From NCBI GenBank assembly GCA_018058135.1, contig JAGPCK010000004.1:1-64000 (forward strand): a stretch of DNA of 64,000 bases, written 5' to 3'. The stretch is from Bacteroidia bacterium (GTDB lineage: Bacteria; Bacteroidota; Bacteroidia; UKL13-3). Below the pieces are notes generated by a model that worked only from the letters and a program-made list of their open reading frames with translations, was not told where the DNA came from and ran no database searches. This document shows, in pieces, positions 1-8,219 of this stretch. Positions within the stretch are counted from its first letter, which is position 1. Each line of letters starts with the position of its first letter. The translations under genes and the position numbers were made by a program.

Positions 1-84
1 TACTCTTCTGCGTCTTTTTATGAAAAAGGGGAAATTAGTTTTACTTTTCTAAAGGATATAAGAATTGAACTGGATGGGGAATAG
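1..84 (+). CDS. RAYT-type transposase, C-terminal end (partial)
   Basis: The open frame enters from the left edge and stops at TAG 82-84. The last 27 residues (YSSASFY...ELDGE) match, nearly residue for residue, the end of the fragment at 100-321, which carries the recognisable family motif. The family (Y1 HUH, REP-associated tyrosine transposase) nicks and moves REP hairpins, and a REP-like hairpin lies 16 bases after the stop. Whether the upstream gene is intact cannot be seen. Confidence 0.6.
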   Translation, partial: YSSASFYEKGEISFTFLKDIRIELDGE

Positions 85-99
85 CAATAGTTTGGGAAG

Positions 100-123
100 A
101 TGGTTCGTGACGACACGAACCAT
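100..123. repeat. REP-like hairpin, copy 1
   Basis: Perfect 10-bp stem, ATGGTTCGTG (100-109) with CACGAACCAT (114-123), around the loop ACGA. It follows a RAYT transposase tail, the usual setting of REP sequences. It may also act as a transcription barrier. Confidence 0.75.
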
Positions 124-321
124 GGCAATGGTACTGAACTTTATTCCCCTGAAATCATTTTTCAAAAGCTGGACTATATTCACCACAATCCGGTGAGCAA
201 AAAATGGAACCTTACCGATGACTTTGCTCTTTACCCCTACTCCTCTGCATCTTTTTATGAAAAGGGAGAAAAGAGTTTTGCTTTTCTAAAGGATATCAGA
301 ATTGAGCTGGATGGGGAATAG
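100..321 (+). pseudogene. RAYT transposase C-terminal fragment (second copy)
   Basis: This frame encodes only the C-terminal part of a REP-associated tyrosine transposase. QKLDYIHHNPV is the conserved helix near the end of Y1 transposases, followed by the YPYSSASFY tail. The catalytic HUH motif and tyrosine region are absent. The nominal ATG lies inside the preceding hairpin, so it is probably not a true start. The frame is continuous in register with the 1-84 copy across two stops, as expected for an in-frame tandem duplication of 237 bases. I regard it as a non-functional remnant. Confidence 0.7.
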
Positions 322-336
322 CAATAGTTTGGGAAG

Positions 337-360
337 ATGGTTCGTGACGACACGAACCAT
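337..360. repeat. REP-like hairpin, copy 2
   Basis: Identical to copy 1: a 10-bp stem (337-346 with 351-360) and loop ACGA, located 16 bases after the stop of the second transposase tail. Confidence 0.75.
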
Positions 361-467
361 GGCAAAGAACTCTTTTGTGAAAATCTGTGCAATCTGTGGC
401 AGAATAAAATCGGCTTTAATAACCAATGTATCTGACTTATGCCCGAATACACAAATGCCTTAATTTC

Positions 468-851
468 TCACTCCTCATAAAACTCCCTCAGGGCACCAAA
501 GTACATACCCGTCCAGCCATCCTGAATATTTTGAAAATCTTCATCAGGAATATTGGTTTGGTGCAGCTCAACTGATGTTTGACCGTTATCTGTTTTATGC
601 AATTTAAGGGTAACAATGGATTGCTCCGGTCGGTCGCCAAAGTACCACTCCTGCACTATCTTTTTGCTTTCTTCAAACTCGAGGTTTTTACCGCAGATAT
701 TGCCGCCCCAAAGAGAAAACTCCGAACCCGGCTCGGTGCTCATTTCCGCTTCTTCTCCTGTCCACAAGTAAATGGTGAGTGGGTTGGTTAGTGCCAGATA
801 CACCTCTTCTGGTGGTGCGGGTATGGCAAAATAGCGTTTAAAATCTTTCAT
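468..851 (-). CDS. SRPBCC / AHSA1-like domain protein
   Basis: A 127-residue cytoplasmic protein spanning one START-like helix-grip domain of the AHSA1 type. It starts with the typical KRYFAIPAPPEEVYLALTNP strand and helix and has the GSEFSLWGG turn. The C-terminal helix begins DGWTGMYFGALREFYEE, the family's 'GW..ml..Lk.yle' ending. Members bind hydrophobic ligands or act as Hsp90 co-chaperone-like modules; the ligand is unknown here. The start lies 2 bases after the stop of the upstream regulator gene, so the two are co-transcribed and the regulator may control it. Confidence 0.8.
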   Translation of the reverse strand: MKDFKRYFAIPAPPEEVYLALTNPLTIYLWTGEEAEMSTEPGSEFSLWGGNICGKNLEFEESKKIVQEWYFGDRPEQSIVTLKLHKTDNGQTSVELHQTNIPDEDFQNIQDGWTGMYFGALREFYEE

Positions 852-853
852 AA

Positions 854-1849
854 TTACTCGTTGATGTACTGTATTAATTCATCCACTTTTTTGAACATGG
901 ATTTAAAAAACTGGTTGCGCAATTTCTCCGCCACACCGCTCAACATCGTTGATTTGGAAATGAGGTTATTCATCCACCGTTCATTTTGTTCATTAAAAAA
1001 CCGGTTAGTGGTGCGCATGCTGTTAAAAGAATTGTAGCTGATAAAACTGCTGATTTTATCATCGGCTTTAATGAGCACACAGTTGTTCCCAAACATCAGG
1101 TCGCTGAGGTAGAACGTATAATCCACAGCCGTCATGGTGCCTTCCGCAGTAAACTTTTTACCTGTCTCCACCTGACGTTGTACTTGCTTTAACATTTCCC
1201 TGAAATCTTCTATCACCAATAATGCATCTTCACGGGTTGTGAAGAATCCTGCATCCCAATAAAAGCGAATATGTTTGAGGTTACTCATAATGGTTTCATC
1301 GGTCCATATTTCGGTAGACGGAACACGGCTATAAGCAAGACCGGCCTGCTTTGCGGTTTCTAACAACGCTGCATCAATGTGGTTGAGGTGGTAATGTTTA
1401 TTTTGCAAGGAGGCCACATTAAGTATGGATTTCATCCAATACGTGAGCTTAAATGCCGAGAGGTGCGGATACGAAAAATGGTGAAAAACGGGCACGTCTT
1501 CCGCAGCAAATAAAATGCGTTTGTTTTCAAATTTTTGCAGTCCGTTTAACTCCTCGTACAAGCCTTTAAGGTAAGCATGAAAACTTTCCTCATCATCCAG
1601 TACAGGTGTAAACTTAAAAGTAACCACACCGGGCAGTTGGTCGTTAAGGGCTTCGAGCGGAACATCAAAATGGTGGCAAAGTTTCACTACCTCGTTAATG
1701 GTTAATTCAGTTTCGCCCCTTAGTCTGCGGTAAGTACTGTCCATGCTGATATTGAGTACCGAGGCTATCTCATTGGCCAGAGAAACATTGCCCGGCACCA
1801 ACTCTTTGAGAATATGGATAAACTGCTCCTGATGGGTTAAAGAAGGCAT
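854..1849 (-). CDS. HTH transcriptional regulator
   Basis: A 331-residue protein. Residues 20-60 form an XRE-like helix-turn-helix (ANEIASVLNISMDSTYRRLR, then ELTINEVVKLCHHF). The rest is an all-helical region without a motif I recognise; similar long HTH proteins are common in Bacteroidota but rarely characterised. The gene is first in a two-gene unit with the SRPBCC protein at 468. A 14-bp inverted repeat with a promoter-like element between its arms starts 3 bases upstream of the ATG, which suggests autoregulation by inference. No signal peptide is present. Confidence 0.75.
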   Translation of the reverse strand: MPSLTHQEQFIHILKELVPGNVSLANEIASVLNISMDSTYRRLRGETELTINEVVKLCHHFDVPLEALNDQLPGVVTFKFTPVLDDEESFHAYLKGLYEELNGLQKFENKRILFAAEDVPVFHHFSYPHLSAFKLTYWMKSILNVASLQNKHYHLNHIDAALLETAKQAGLAYSRVPSTEIWTDETIMSNLKHIRFYWDAGFFTTREDALLVIEDFREMLKQVQRQVETGKKFTAEGTMTAVDYTFYLSDLMFGNNCVLIKADDKISSFISYNSFNSMRTTNRFFNEQNERWMNNLISKSTMLSGVAEKLRNQFFKSMFKKVDELIQYINE

Positions 1850-1852
1850 TTT

Positions 1853-1907
1853 TATTTACGGTTTTGCATTTCAAAGCTATAAAATTATTTGCACAAAACC
1901 GTAAATA
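1853..1907. promoter_or_regulatory. Inverted-repeat operator candidate
   Basis: Perfect 14-bp arms at 1853-1866 and 1894-1907 (core ATTTACGGTTTTG and its complement), about 40 bp centre to centre, close to four helical turns. The repeat begins 3 bases before the start of the HTH regulator and encloses its candidate promoter. The geometry fits a dimeric regulator or looped repressor, probably the HTH protein itself. Confidence 0.6.
1872..1879 (-). promoter_or_regulatory. Promoter -7 element for the HTH regulator
   Basis: Minus-strand TAGCTTTG matches the Bacteroidota -7 consensus TAnnTTTG exactly, 22 bases upstream of the ATG at 1849. It lies between the arms of the inverted repeat. A TTG occurs upstream, but at only about 14 bases spacing, shorter than usual. 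Confidence 0.5.
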
Positions 1908-2065
1908 GTACTCCTGATGAATCTTTATACGCAAAAATGCAGCACAGATTAGTGATTGAACATTGAAATAAACGTATTACACGGCAACATCAACTTCTAC
2001 TGGCAGCATCCCGTTTTATTGCCCGAATGGAACACGCTTGCTTTGTACCATAAAAAACACCAACC

Positions 2066-3199
2066 ATGAATACAAAAAATCTTTTCCTCACCAGCCTGCT
2101 GATTTTTACATCAGCCGTAAAATTGATGGCAGCCGGACCTGAAAATCCGAGTATCGCCTTTATTGACATAGACACCCGCAACAGCAGGGTAAGCACTCCC
2201 TCCAATCCGGTTACGGCCATGACCCGCGTGGAGCTTGAAAAACTGAAGCGGTTTCAGTTGCTCGATAAATATGATTTGGAGTACATCACCTCCAAAGACT
2301 CCATTAAAATCAACAATTGTTATAGCCGTTTATGCCTCACTGAACTGGGCAAAAAATTGAAAGTAGAAAAAATGTTTACCGGCTCAGTGGAAGAAATGTC
2401 GGACCAGATTATTGTGACCTTTAAAATACTGGATGTACAAAACGGGCAGTTTGAAAAGGTACAGGTAAATGAATTCTTAAACATTCCTGCTGAAATAAAA
2501 AGCATGATTAAAGTAACCATGAACGACATGTTCGGTATACAGAACGAAGCCGATCTGGTATCGAAACTTACACGCAAAGATGACTACGACAATGCGGTGA
2601 ATAACCCGTATGAACTACGTTTACGCAGTGATGGCCCGCGAATGGGTTTCACCTACTTTACCGGAAGCGATGCCGCTGTACTTAAAGCACCTAGCAATGC
2701 AGGCGGCTTTAATGCACACCCGGTCATGTTTCAGTTTGGCTACCAGTTTGAGCGGCAATACCTCAATGAAGGAAATTTTCAGGCTCTGTTTGAATTTGTG
2801 CCCATGCTCACAGGTTTAGACCAAGGTTTGCTTATTCCCAGTTTCACCTTTATGAACGGACTGCGCAGCAACAAGAGCGGATGGGAATTTGCCTTTGGAC
2901 CAACGGTAGCGTTTGCTAAAAAAGCAGAAGGTTTCTATGATAGTAATAACAACTGGCACCTTAAAAATGACACTACCGAACAATTTTTACCACGTAATAT
3001 GGAAACACGTATGGATAGCAGAGGAGATGTTACCCTACATACTAATTTCGTATTTGCTTTTGGTAAAACATTTAAATCAGGTAAGTTGAATATTCCGGTA
3101 AACGGCTACATCATCCCCAGTAAAAATGGAGCCCGTGTTGGAGTATCCTTTGGATTTAATGCCAAAGAAAGGTACACGTTCAACGGCAAAGTAAAATAA
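2066..3199 (+). CDS. Secreted protein of unknown function, N-terminal CsgG-like fold
   Basis: 377 residues with a signal peptide (about 1-23, ending KLMAA). Residues 28-160 (SIAFIDIDTRN, then MTRVELEKLKRFQLLDKYDLEYI and LGKKLKVEKMFTGSVEEM) resemble the CsgG/DUF2380-type periplasmic domain that computes over oligomeric rings. Residues 190-377 are rich in alternating strands and look like a small outer-membrane or surface beta domain, ending YTFNGKVK. The specific function is unknown. It stands alone after a 216-base intergenic stretch and is followed 18 bases later by a small membrane protein. Confidence 0.55.
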   Translation: MNTKNLFLTSLLIFTSAVKLMAAGPENPSIAFIDIDTRNSRVSTPSNPVTAMTRVELEKLKRFQLLDKYDLEYITSKDSIKINNCYSRLCLTELGKKLKVEKMFTGSVEEMSDQIIVTFKILDVQNGQFEKVQVNEFLNIPAEIKSMIKVTMNDMFGIQNEADLVSKLTRKDDYDNAVNNPYELRLRSDGPRMGFTYFTGSDAAVLKAPSNAGGFNAHPVMFQFGYQFERQYLNEGNFQALFEFVPMLTGLDQGLLIPSFTFMNGLRSNKSGWEFAFGPTVAFAKKAEGFYDSNNNWHLKNDTTEQFLPRNMETRMDSRGDVTLHTNFVFAFGKTFKSGKLNIPVNGYIIPSKNGARVGVSFGFNAKERYTFNGKVK

Positions 3200-3217
3200 C
3201 TTTAATACAAAACGATT

Positions 3218-3553
3218 ATGAATTTATTCATCAACGTCACCCGAAACGTAAACCGTGGCATCAGTGTTTTTATCTCCTTGTTTTTACTTGTCATGATTTT
3301 TGGCGACCCCATAAAACCTAATTTAGAAGAAGCCGGAGCCATGTTGCTTTTCCCCGGTGGAGTTATAGCGGGCTTTCTGTGGGCATGGAAAAATGAGCGC
3401 ATCGGTAGCTTAATCTCTTTGGTAAGTCTGGTGCTCTTTTACGTATACATGTATGTCAGTCGGGAAGGTTTTCCGGGAGGCCCGTATTTTCTGCTCCTCT
3501 CCTTTCCTGCTTTAATTTTTCTAGTTTTATCCTTTGTCTCACCTCAATCTTAA
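3218..3553 (+). CDS. Small integral membrane protein
   Basis: 111 residues with four hydrophobic segments (about 14-32, 40-55, 64-82 and 88-106); almost the whole chain is membrane-embedded. The segments are linked by a WAWKNERIG loop. I do not recognise the family. It sits 18 bases after the secreted protein gene and 7 bases before the CarF-like desaturase, so the three may be one transcript. The Shine-Dalgarno signal is weak, as is common in this phylum. Confidence 0.55.
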   Translation: MNLFINVTRNVNRGISVFISLFLLVMIFGDPIKPNLEEAGAMLLFPGGVIAGFLWAWKNERIGSLISLVSLVLFYVYMYVSREGFPGGPYFLLLSFPALIFLVLSFVSPQS

Positions 3554-3560
3554 TGTTGCA

Positions 3561-4166
3561 ATGACCCACTATATTCAACTTATTTTCGAATGTGTACTTA
3601 CACTATTCGCTATAGATTTTGTATCCGGCTTTGTTCACTGGGCTGAGGATACATTCGGTACAGAAAAAACTCCCTTGTATGGCAAATGGATTGTTGTGCC
3701 TAATACCATTCACCACGAACAACCTGCTGCATTCACTCAAAAAAACTGGTGGCAAAGTTCATGGGATCTGGCCTTATGTTCAGCGCTTATTGCTTTGGCT
3801 GCTTGGTGGGGCAGTTGGCTCAGTTGGCACGTTTGGGTATTTTGTGTGCTGGGTGCCAATGCCAATCAATTACATAAATATACTCATGTATCAAGGGTTA
3901 AAATTCCGTTACCTGTTCGTTGGTTGCAAGACTTGCGGGTGGTTCAATCAGCAAAAGACCATGCGTTACACCACAGCGGAAAGAAAAACACGGCCTACTG
4001 TGTGATTACCCCTTACCTGAATCCTGTATTGGATAGTATAGGTTTTTGGAGATGTTTGGAAAAAATAATAGTCCCTTTTACAGGTGCACCTCGTAGAGAA
4101 GACCTGAACATAAAACCAATCACTTCAATAACTGATTCACCATCGGAACATCATCCGTTAGAATGA
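3561..4166 (+). CDS. CarF/PEDS1-type plasmanylethanolamine desaturase
   Basis: A 201-residue membrane protein of the lipid desaturase family (CarF, Kua, TMEM189/PEDS1), which makes the vinyl-ether bond of plasmalogens from alkyl-ether lipids using a di-iron centre. The family's eight histidines are all visible: H26 (FVHWAED), H51-H52 (HHEQP), H105 and H109 (HKYTH), H134, H137 and H138 (DHALHH). The ATG at 3561 begins just before the first membrane segment and just after the preceding stop; a TTG at 3534 would give a longer but less likely start. It converges with, and overlaps by 47 bases, a glycerophosphodiesterase gene. Confidence 0.85.
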   Translation: MTHYIQLIFECVLTLFAIDFVSGFVHWAEDTFGTEKTPLYGKWIVVPNTIHHEQPAAFTQKNWWQSSWDLALCSALIALAAWWGSWLSWHVWVFCVLGANANQLHKYTHVSRVKIPLPVRWLQDLRVVQSAKDHALHHSGKKNTAYCVITPYLNPVLDSIGFWRCLEKIIVPFTGAPRREDLNIKPITSITDSPSEHHPLE

Positions 4167-4974
4167 AGTCGGGCGATTTTTCAATGGCAGATTCAGCATC
4201 ACTTGTATTTACTACACCAAAGATGGACACCTTTAAGCCGGAAGCATGAGCCGCAGAAACACTTTCTTTTGTGCAGGAGTTATTCCCGGTCATAATACCG
4301 GTGTAGTTTCTGTTATTGGCTATAGAAAACCAATCAAACACGGAGCCATTAATCATTAATTGTACTTGATCATCAAGTGCACTCATCAAATCTAAATAAA
4401 GCTCAAAATTTGACTCCAAATAAACAAATTCAAAAAGATGAAATCTTTCAATTAGACTGTGCATACTGTTAACATACAAATTAATATAAAGCAAGTATTC
4501 ATCACTTGAACTGATATTGCAGGGCAGGTCAAGTTTATTATCCAACATGATAAACGGGATAAAATCAAGTGAAGAGCAATACTGGAAAAGTTCTTCTAAG
4601 GAAAGCAAATAGCTGTCGGAGTTTTTGTATTTACATGCCCGCAGTTCCTCTGCAGTATACTGGTAAATGCAACCCGATAAGTTGGTTTGTGTTTCGAGGT
4701 AATCATCATGATATAAAAACAGTACTCCGTCACGGCTCATTTGCACATCTACCTCCACACCTGATGCAGCATATAGTTCCAACGCTTTCTGTACAGAGGC
4801 CATACTGTTTTCAGGTAAGGGATTAGCTGCAGTTCTCGGCCCGCACCCTCTGTGCCCTATTACAGCAATCCTATCTCCGTTCAGGTTATTGATTTCCGGA
4901 GTCTCATCACGGCAGGCACTCATCAACCAAAAGGTTGAACAAAACAAAAGGAACTTGAGTGTTCTAAAAATCAT
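4120..4974 (-). CDS. Glycerophosphodiester phosphodiesterase, lipoprotein
   Basis: A 284-residue GDPD-family TIM barrel that hydrolyses glycerophosphodiesters to an alcohol and glycerol 3-phosphate. A lipobox (LMSAC) puts the lipid anchor on Cys21. Catalytic and metal residues are visible: H41-R42 (GHRG), E55 (PENS), E74 and D76 (VEVDV) and H89 (YHDD). The end, DFILTDDVPMVNQLL, is typical. It overlaps the upstream beta-barrel gene by 11 bases, so the two are co-transcribed. Its 3' end overlaps the convergent desaturase gene by 47 bases, which could allow antisense interference. Confidence 0.85.
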   Translation of the reverse strand: MIFRTLKFLLFCSTFWLMSACRDETPEINNLNGDRIAVIGHRGCGPRTAANPLPENSMASVQKALELYAASGVEVDVQMSRDGVLFLYHDDYLETQTNLSGCIYQYTAEELRACKYKNSDSYLLSLEELFQYCSSLDFIPFIMLDNKLDLPCNISSSDEYLLYINLYVNSMHSLIERFHLFEFVYLESNFELYLDLMSALDDQVQLMINGSVFDWFSIANNRNYTGIMTGNNSCTKESVSAAHASGLKVSIFGVVNTSDAESAIEKSPDFILTDDVPMVNQLLK

Positions 4975-5536
4975 ATCCTATCCACAACTTTACCTGTGCT
5001 CCATGTCCGTGCAATTTTAAATCTCCTGACGAGTAAAAATTGGTTTGTGTTTCAATGTATGTGCCGTACCCGAATGTGTTAGCAATGGTGAGTCGTTTGG
5101 TGCGCCACATCCAGCCGTAATTCAGGTAAACTTCATGCAATTGATACAAACCTTTCCTGTCGTCAACAGGCGAGTGCGTACCGTAAAGCAGGTTGCCGTA
5201 TGAAACGTCCATCACCATGCGGGCGTTTTTAATATTCAGCGGAAATAATTTTCTGAAACTGATTTGCCCCCCTGTTCCACCATAAGTCAGTTTGGCTACA
5301 TTGATTAAAGGTGCACGTAGAGCAACAGCCACTTCATATGTAGGTCGGCAATAAACATACCCTACACCCGTTAATATTCCGTTAAATGTGTATTGAGAAG
5401 TAAGTTCCACCCGGTGTTTCCAATTCTTTGCAGGGGAAGCAACCACAGTATCTGCGGAAGTTTCGCCTTTTAACACTTCTCCATATACATGGTGTAGTAA
5501 AAAAAGTAAAATGAGGGTGGTGAACCAATGTTTCAT
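4964..5536 (-). CDS. Predicted outer-membrane beta-barrel protein
   Basis: 190 residues with a signal peptide (MKHWFTTLILLFLLHHVYG), then alternating amphipathic strands (YTFNGILTGVGYVY, RMVMDVSYGNLLYG, LTIANTFGYGTY). It ends in an aromatic residue after AQKLW-type strands (final WIGYDF), as outer-membrane barrels do. I chose the ATG at 5536 because it gives a clean signal peptide; a TTG four codons upstream also exists. The family is not recognised. It overlaps the downstream glycerophosphodiesterase by 11 bases. Confidence 0.6.
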   Translation of the reverse strand: MKHWFTTLILLFLLHHVYGEVLKGETSADTVVASPAKNWKHRVELTSQYTFNGILTGVGYVYCRPTYEVAVALRAPLINVAKLTYGGTGGQISFRKLFPLNIKNARMVMDVSYGNLLYGTHSPVDDRKGLYQLHEVYLNYGWMWRTKRLTIANTFGYGTYIETQTNFYSSGDLKLHGHGAQVKLWIGYDF

Positions 5537-5633
5537 TTTCGGGCACAATTTAAGTGTAAACCAACACAGTTACTACTTTTATGTGATTGTTAGTCACTTT
5601 AACATGCGCTAATATTGAAAAAAATAATTATCC

Positions 5634-6704
5634 ATGAAACAACAATTACTTTCTTTATTTGCTATTTCGATTGTTCCGGCAATCTCCTTTGCTCAGGTGA
5701 GCTTTACAGCAGCCAATGCGCCTGTAAACAATACCATGTTTACGTACCATGATGCCAATGAACCTAATCCTCCGTTTGTGTTCAGCAAAAGCGGTACTAC
5801 CAATACCTGGGACTTCACCAATGTACCGGCAGTAACTGGTGCGGATGATACAACTTATGTGCGAATTCCCTCACAGGTAAACGGCTACACTAACTTCCCG
5901 GGTGCAACTCATGCAATGTGGGAAGTGGGTGACAATGCTCAAAGATTTGTTAAGATTGATGCATCAGGAGCTTACATGCTAGGCTTGTATGGCGATGTTT
6001 TCGATATAGGAACTGATGTAGCACTCGTACTGCCTGCACCTGTTAAGGTATATTCTTTTCCTGTACAATACGGCAGCATGAACAATTCTAACCCGTTAAT
6101 TGAATACAAAGTTTCAGGTGCTTCAGTCGGGCAGCCTGCAATAGATTCGTTGTGGTACAAATCAATTCACAATGATTCTAAAGAAATTATTGCTGAAGGA
6201 AGTATGGTTGTGCCAATGGGTACCTTCCCTGCCCTTTTGGAAGTAAGCCGTGAAAATATAATTGACAGCCTCTTCATCAAAAGCAGTGCATCAGCCGGAG
6301 AATGGATACTTGCTCCCGGATTTCCGAAAGTAACTAACGATTCTACTTTTTACTGGTACGGCAACCAATACCTGCAGCAATATGCCCACGTTATTTACAA
6401 AAACGGATTGGTAACAGACGTAAATTACATCAAATCTGTTACGGTTAGTCCGGTAAGCAGCACACCAAAAATTGCAACCAATACAGTTTCACTTTATCCT
6501 AACCCTGCACAATCAACCTTGCATTTTAACAATAGCAGTGAAATTGAACAGCTGCTTATCCGCGATGTTACCGGAGCAACATTACTCACCCAAACAGGTA
6601 ACTGTGCCGAAATTAATATTCAGGAATTGGCTAAAGGAATTTACTTCATTGAGGTGAACCAATACAACAACCGTTCGCAAACATTGAAGTTCGTAAAACT
6701 GTAA
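5634..6704 (+). CDS. T9SS-exported protein with type A sorting domain
   Basis: 356 residues. A signal peptide (about 1-20, ending SFAQ) is followed by a strand-rich region of unknown fold (NTWDFTNVP motif). About residues 284-356 are a C-terminal sorting domain: VSLYPNPAQSTLHF, then IRDVTGATLL, LAKGIYFIEV and final LKFVKL, the classical order of the type IX signature. The product should cross the outer membrane by T9SS and have this domain removed. The central motif also occurs in the protein at 9281. A weak promoter-like TTG-N20-TAATATTG lies upstream. A clear terminator follows. Confidence 0.85.
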   Translation: MKQQLLSLFAISIVPAISFAQVSFTAANAPVNNTMFTYHDANEPNPPFVFSKSGTTNTWDFTNVPAVTGADDTTYVRIPSQVNGYTNFPGATHAMWEVGDNAQRFVKIDASGAYMLGLYGDVFDIGTDVALVLPAPVKVYSFPVQYGSMNNSNPLIEYKVSGASVGQPAIDSLWYKSIHNDSKEIIAEGSMVVPMGTFPALLEVSRENIIDSLFIKSSASAGEWILAPGFPKVTNDSTFYWYGNQYLQQYAHVIYKNGLVTDVNYIKSVTVSPVSSTPKIATNTVSLYPNPAQSTLHFNNSSEIEQLLIRDVTGATLLTQTGNCAEINIQELAKGIYFIEVNQYNNRSQTLKFVKL

Positions 6705-6721
6705 CCTTCTCATTTTATCTG

Positions 6722-6749
6722 AAAGGCCCGCTTAGTCGGGCCTTTTTTT
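6722..6749 (+). terminator. Intrinsic terminator after the T9SS cargo gene
   Basis: Perfect 9-bp stem, AAAGGCCCG (6722-6730) with CGGGCCTTT (6737-6745), six-base loop and a run of seven T (6743-6749), 18 bases after the stop at 6704. Confidence 0.9.
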
Positions 6750-6871
6750 ATGATTATCAACCATCTATATAACTTTTGCGCATATGTTGAAAAGAAGTGA
6801 GCTGTTTTATGCGCTTCTTTATTCAATTTCGGTAAAGTTCCACACATCAATTTCACCTTATATACTTACGA

Positions 6872-8215
6872 ATGGCGCTAAAGAAAAAAGAGAAAAAAGA
6901 AAAGAAGGCTTTTGTTCTCGACACCTCCGTAATACTCTACGATCATAACGCTGTAAAAAACTTTGACGAGCATGATGTAGCCATCCCCATTACTGTTTTA
7001 GAAGAGCTGGATAATTTCAAGAAGGGTAATGACATAATCAATTTTGAGGCACGTGAGTTCATCCGCTTTTTAGATAAACTTTCAGGCGAGTATACCCTCA
7101 ACAATTGGATACCATTGAATGGCCCTACCAAAGGAAAATTCAGGGTACTAATGAATGAAAAAAGTTTGCAAGATGCAGAGAAGATTTTCGGAGAACGAAA
7201 GGCCGACCACCGCATCTTAAATGCAGCCTTAGCCCTTCAGAAAGAAATGCCCGACCGCAAAGTGGTGCTGGTAACCAAAGACGTTAACCTTCGTTTAAAG
7301 GCCAAGTCGCTCAGCCTCCCTGCTGAGGATTATGAAACCGGAAAAATAAAGGACCTGGAAGGCCTTTACACTGGCCGCTCCATCATTGAAGGTGTAAAAC
7401 CCGAGGTGATTGATACCCTGTACCACGAAGGTTTTATTGAGTGGAAAAAGGTTTTCAAAAACAAGCCTTTCGCCAATCACTACTACATTCTTAAAAACAG
7501 CAAAACTTCTGTTCTTTCGTTTTACAACCCTATTGAAGACCGCTTGGACAAAGTAGAAAAGAAAGGTTGTTACGGAATAAAACCCCGCAATGCTGAACAG
7601 GCTTTTGCACTGCATGCCATACTTAACACCAACATTCCTTTAGTAACCATACAAGGTGTGGCAGGAACTGGCAAAACCCTGCTGGCATTGGCAGCTGCAA
7701 TGGAGCAAAAAGTAAATTTCAGACAAATATATCTCGCACGCCCTATTGTACCTTTAAGCAATAAAGACATCGGGTATTTACCGGGTGACGTGAAGTCAAA
7801 AATAAATCCTTACATGGAACCCCTGTGGGATAACCTGAAACTGATACAAAATCAGTTTGATGAGAAGGATAAAGAACACCATAAAATTACCGACATGGTG
7901 AATCAGGAAAAATTGGTGGTTACACCATTGGCCTATATTCGAGGACGCAGTTTATCCAACATCATTTTTATTGTTGATGAGGCGCAAAACCTTACTCCGC
8001 ATGAGGTAAAAACCATTATTACCCGTGCAGGAGAAAAATCTAAAATTGTATTTACCGGTGATATTTACCAAATCGATACTCCTTACCTGGATTCACAATC
8101 CAATGGTCTGTCGTACATGATTGATAAGGTAAAAAATCATCCGCTTTATGCCCACATTACCTTAGAAAAAGGAGAACGCTCGGAACTGGCTAACTTAGCC
8201 AACGAGTTGTTATAA
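6872..8215 (+). CDS. PIN-PhoH ATPase (PhoH2 family)
   Basis: 447 residues with two domains. Residues 13-150 are a PIN ribonuclease fold (FVLDTSVILYD with D17; ITVLEELDNFK; VLVTKDVNLRLKA). About 240-447 are a PhoH ATPase with Walker A GVAGTGKT at 262-269 and Walker B FIVDEAQN near 369. PhoH2 proteins couple ATP-driven RNA unwinding to RNA cleavage. The lysine-rich first twelve residues suit RNA binding. It is followed 4 bases later by the cation transporter, which suggests co-transcription. Confidence 0.9.
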   Translation: MALKKKEKKEKKAFVLDTSVILYDHNAVKNFDEHDVAIPITVLEELDNFKKGNDIINFEAREFIRFLDKLSGEYTLNNWIPLNGPTKGKFRVLMNEKSLQDAEKIFGERKADHRILNAALALQKEMPDRKVVLVTKDVNLRLKAKSLSLPAEDYETGKIKDLEGLYTGRSIIEGVKPEVIDTLYHEGFIEWKKVFKNKPFANHYYILKNSKTSVLSFYNPIEDRLDKVEKKGCYGIKPRNAEQAFALHAILNTNIPLVTIQGVAGTGKTLLALAAAMEQKVNFRQIYLARPIVPLSNKDIGYLPGDVKSKINPYMEPLWDNLKLIQNQFDEKDKEHHKITDMVNQEKLVVTPLAYIRGRSLSNIIFIVDEAQNLTPHEVKTIITRAGEKSKIVFTGDIYQIDTPYLDSQSNGLSYMIDKVKNHPLYAHITLEKGERSELANLANELL

Positions 8216-8219
8216 AATT

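Larger units (their letters stand above)
1..365 (+). repeat. Tandem duplication, 237-base offset
   Basis: Bases 1-128 and 238-365 align without gaps at an offset of 237 with scattered substitutions. Each copy holds the transposase tail, its stop, the spacer GCAATAGTTTGGGAAG and a hairpin. Similarity ends just after GGCAA at 128 and 365. The left copy is cut by the window edge. Confidence 0.85.

Noticed and set aside
3619-4005. Open frame overlapping the CarF-like gene in another frame
   Set aside because: The desaturase frame keeps all eight family histidines; the alternative shows no recognisable motif.
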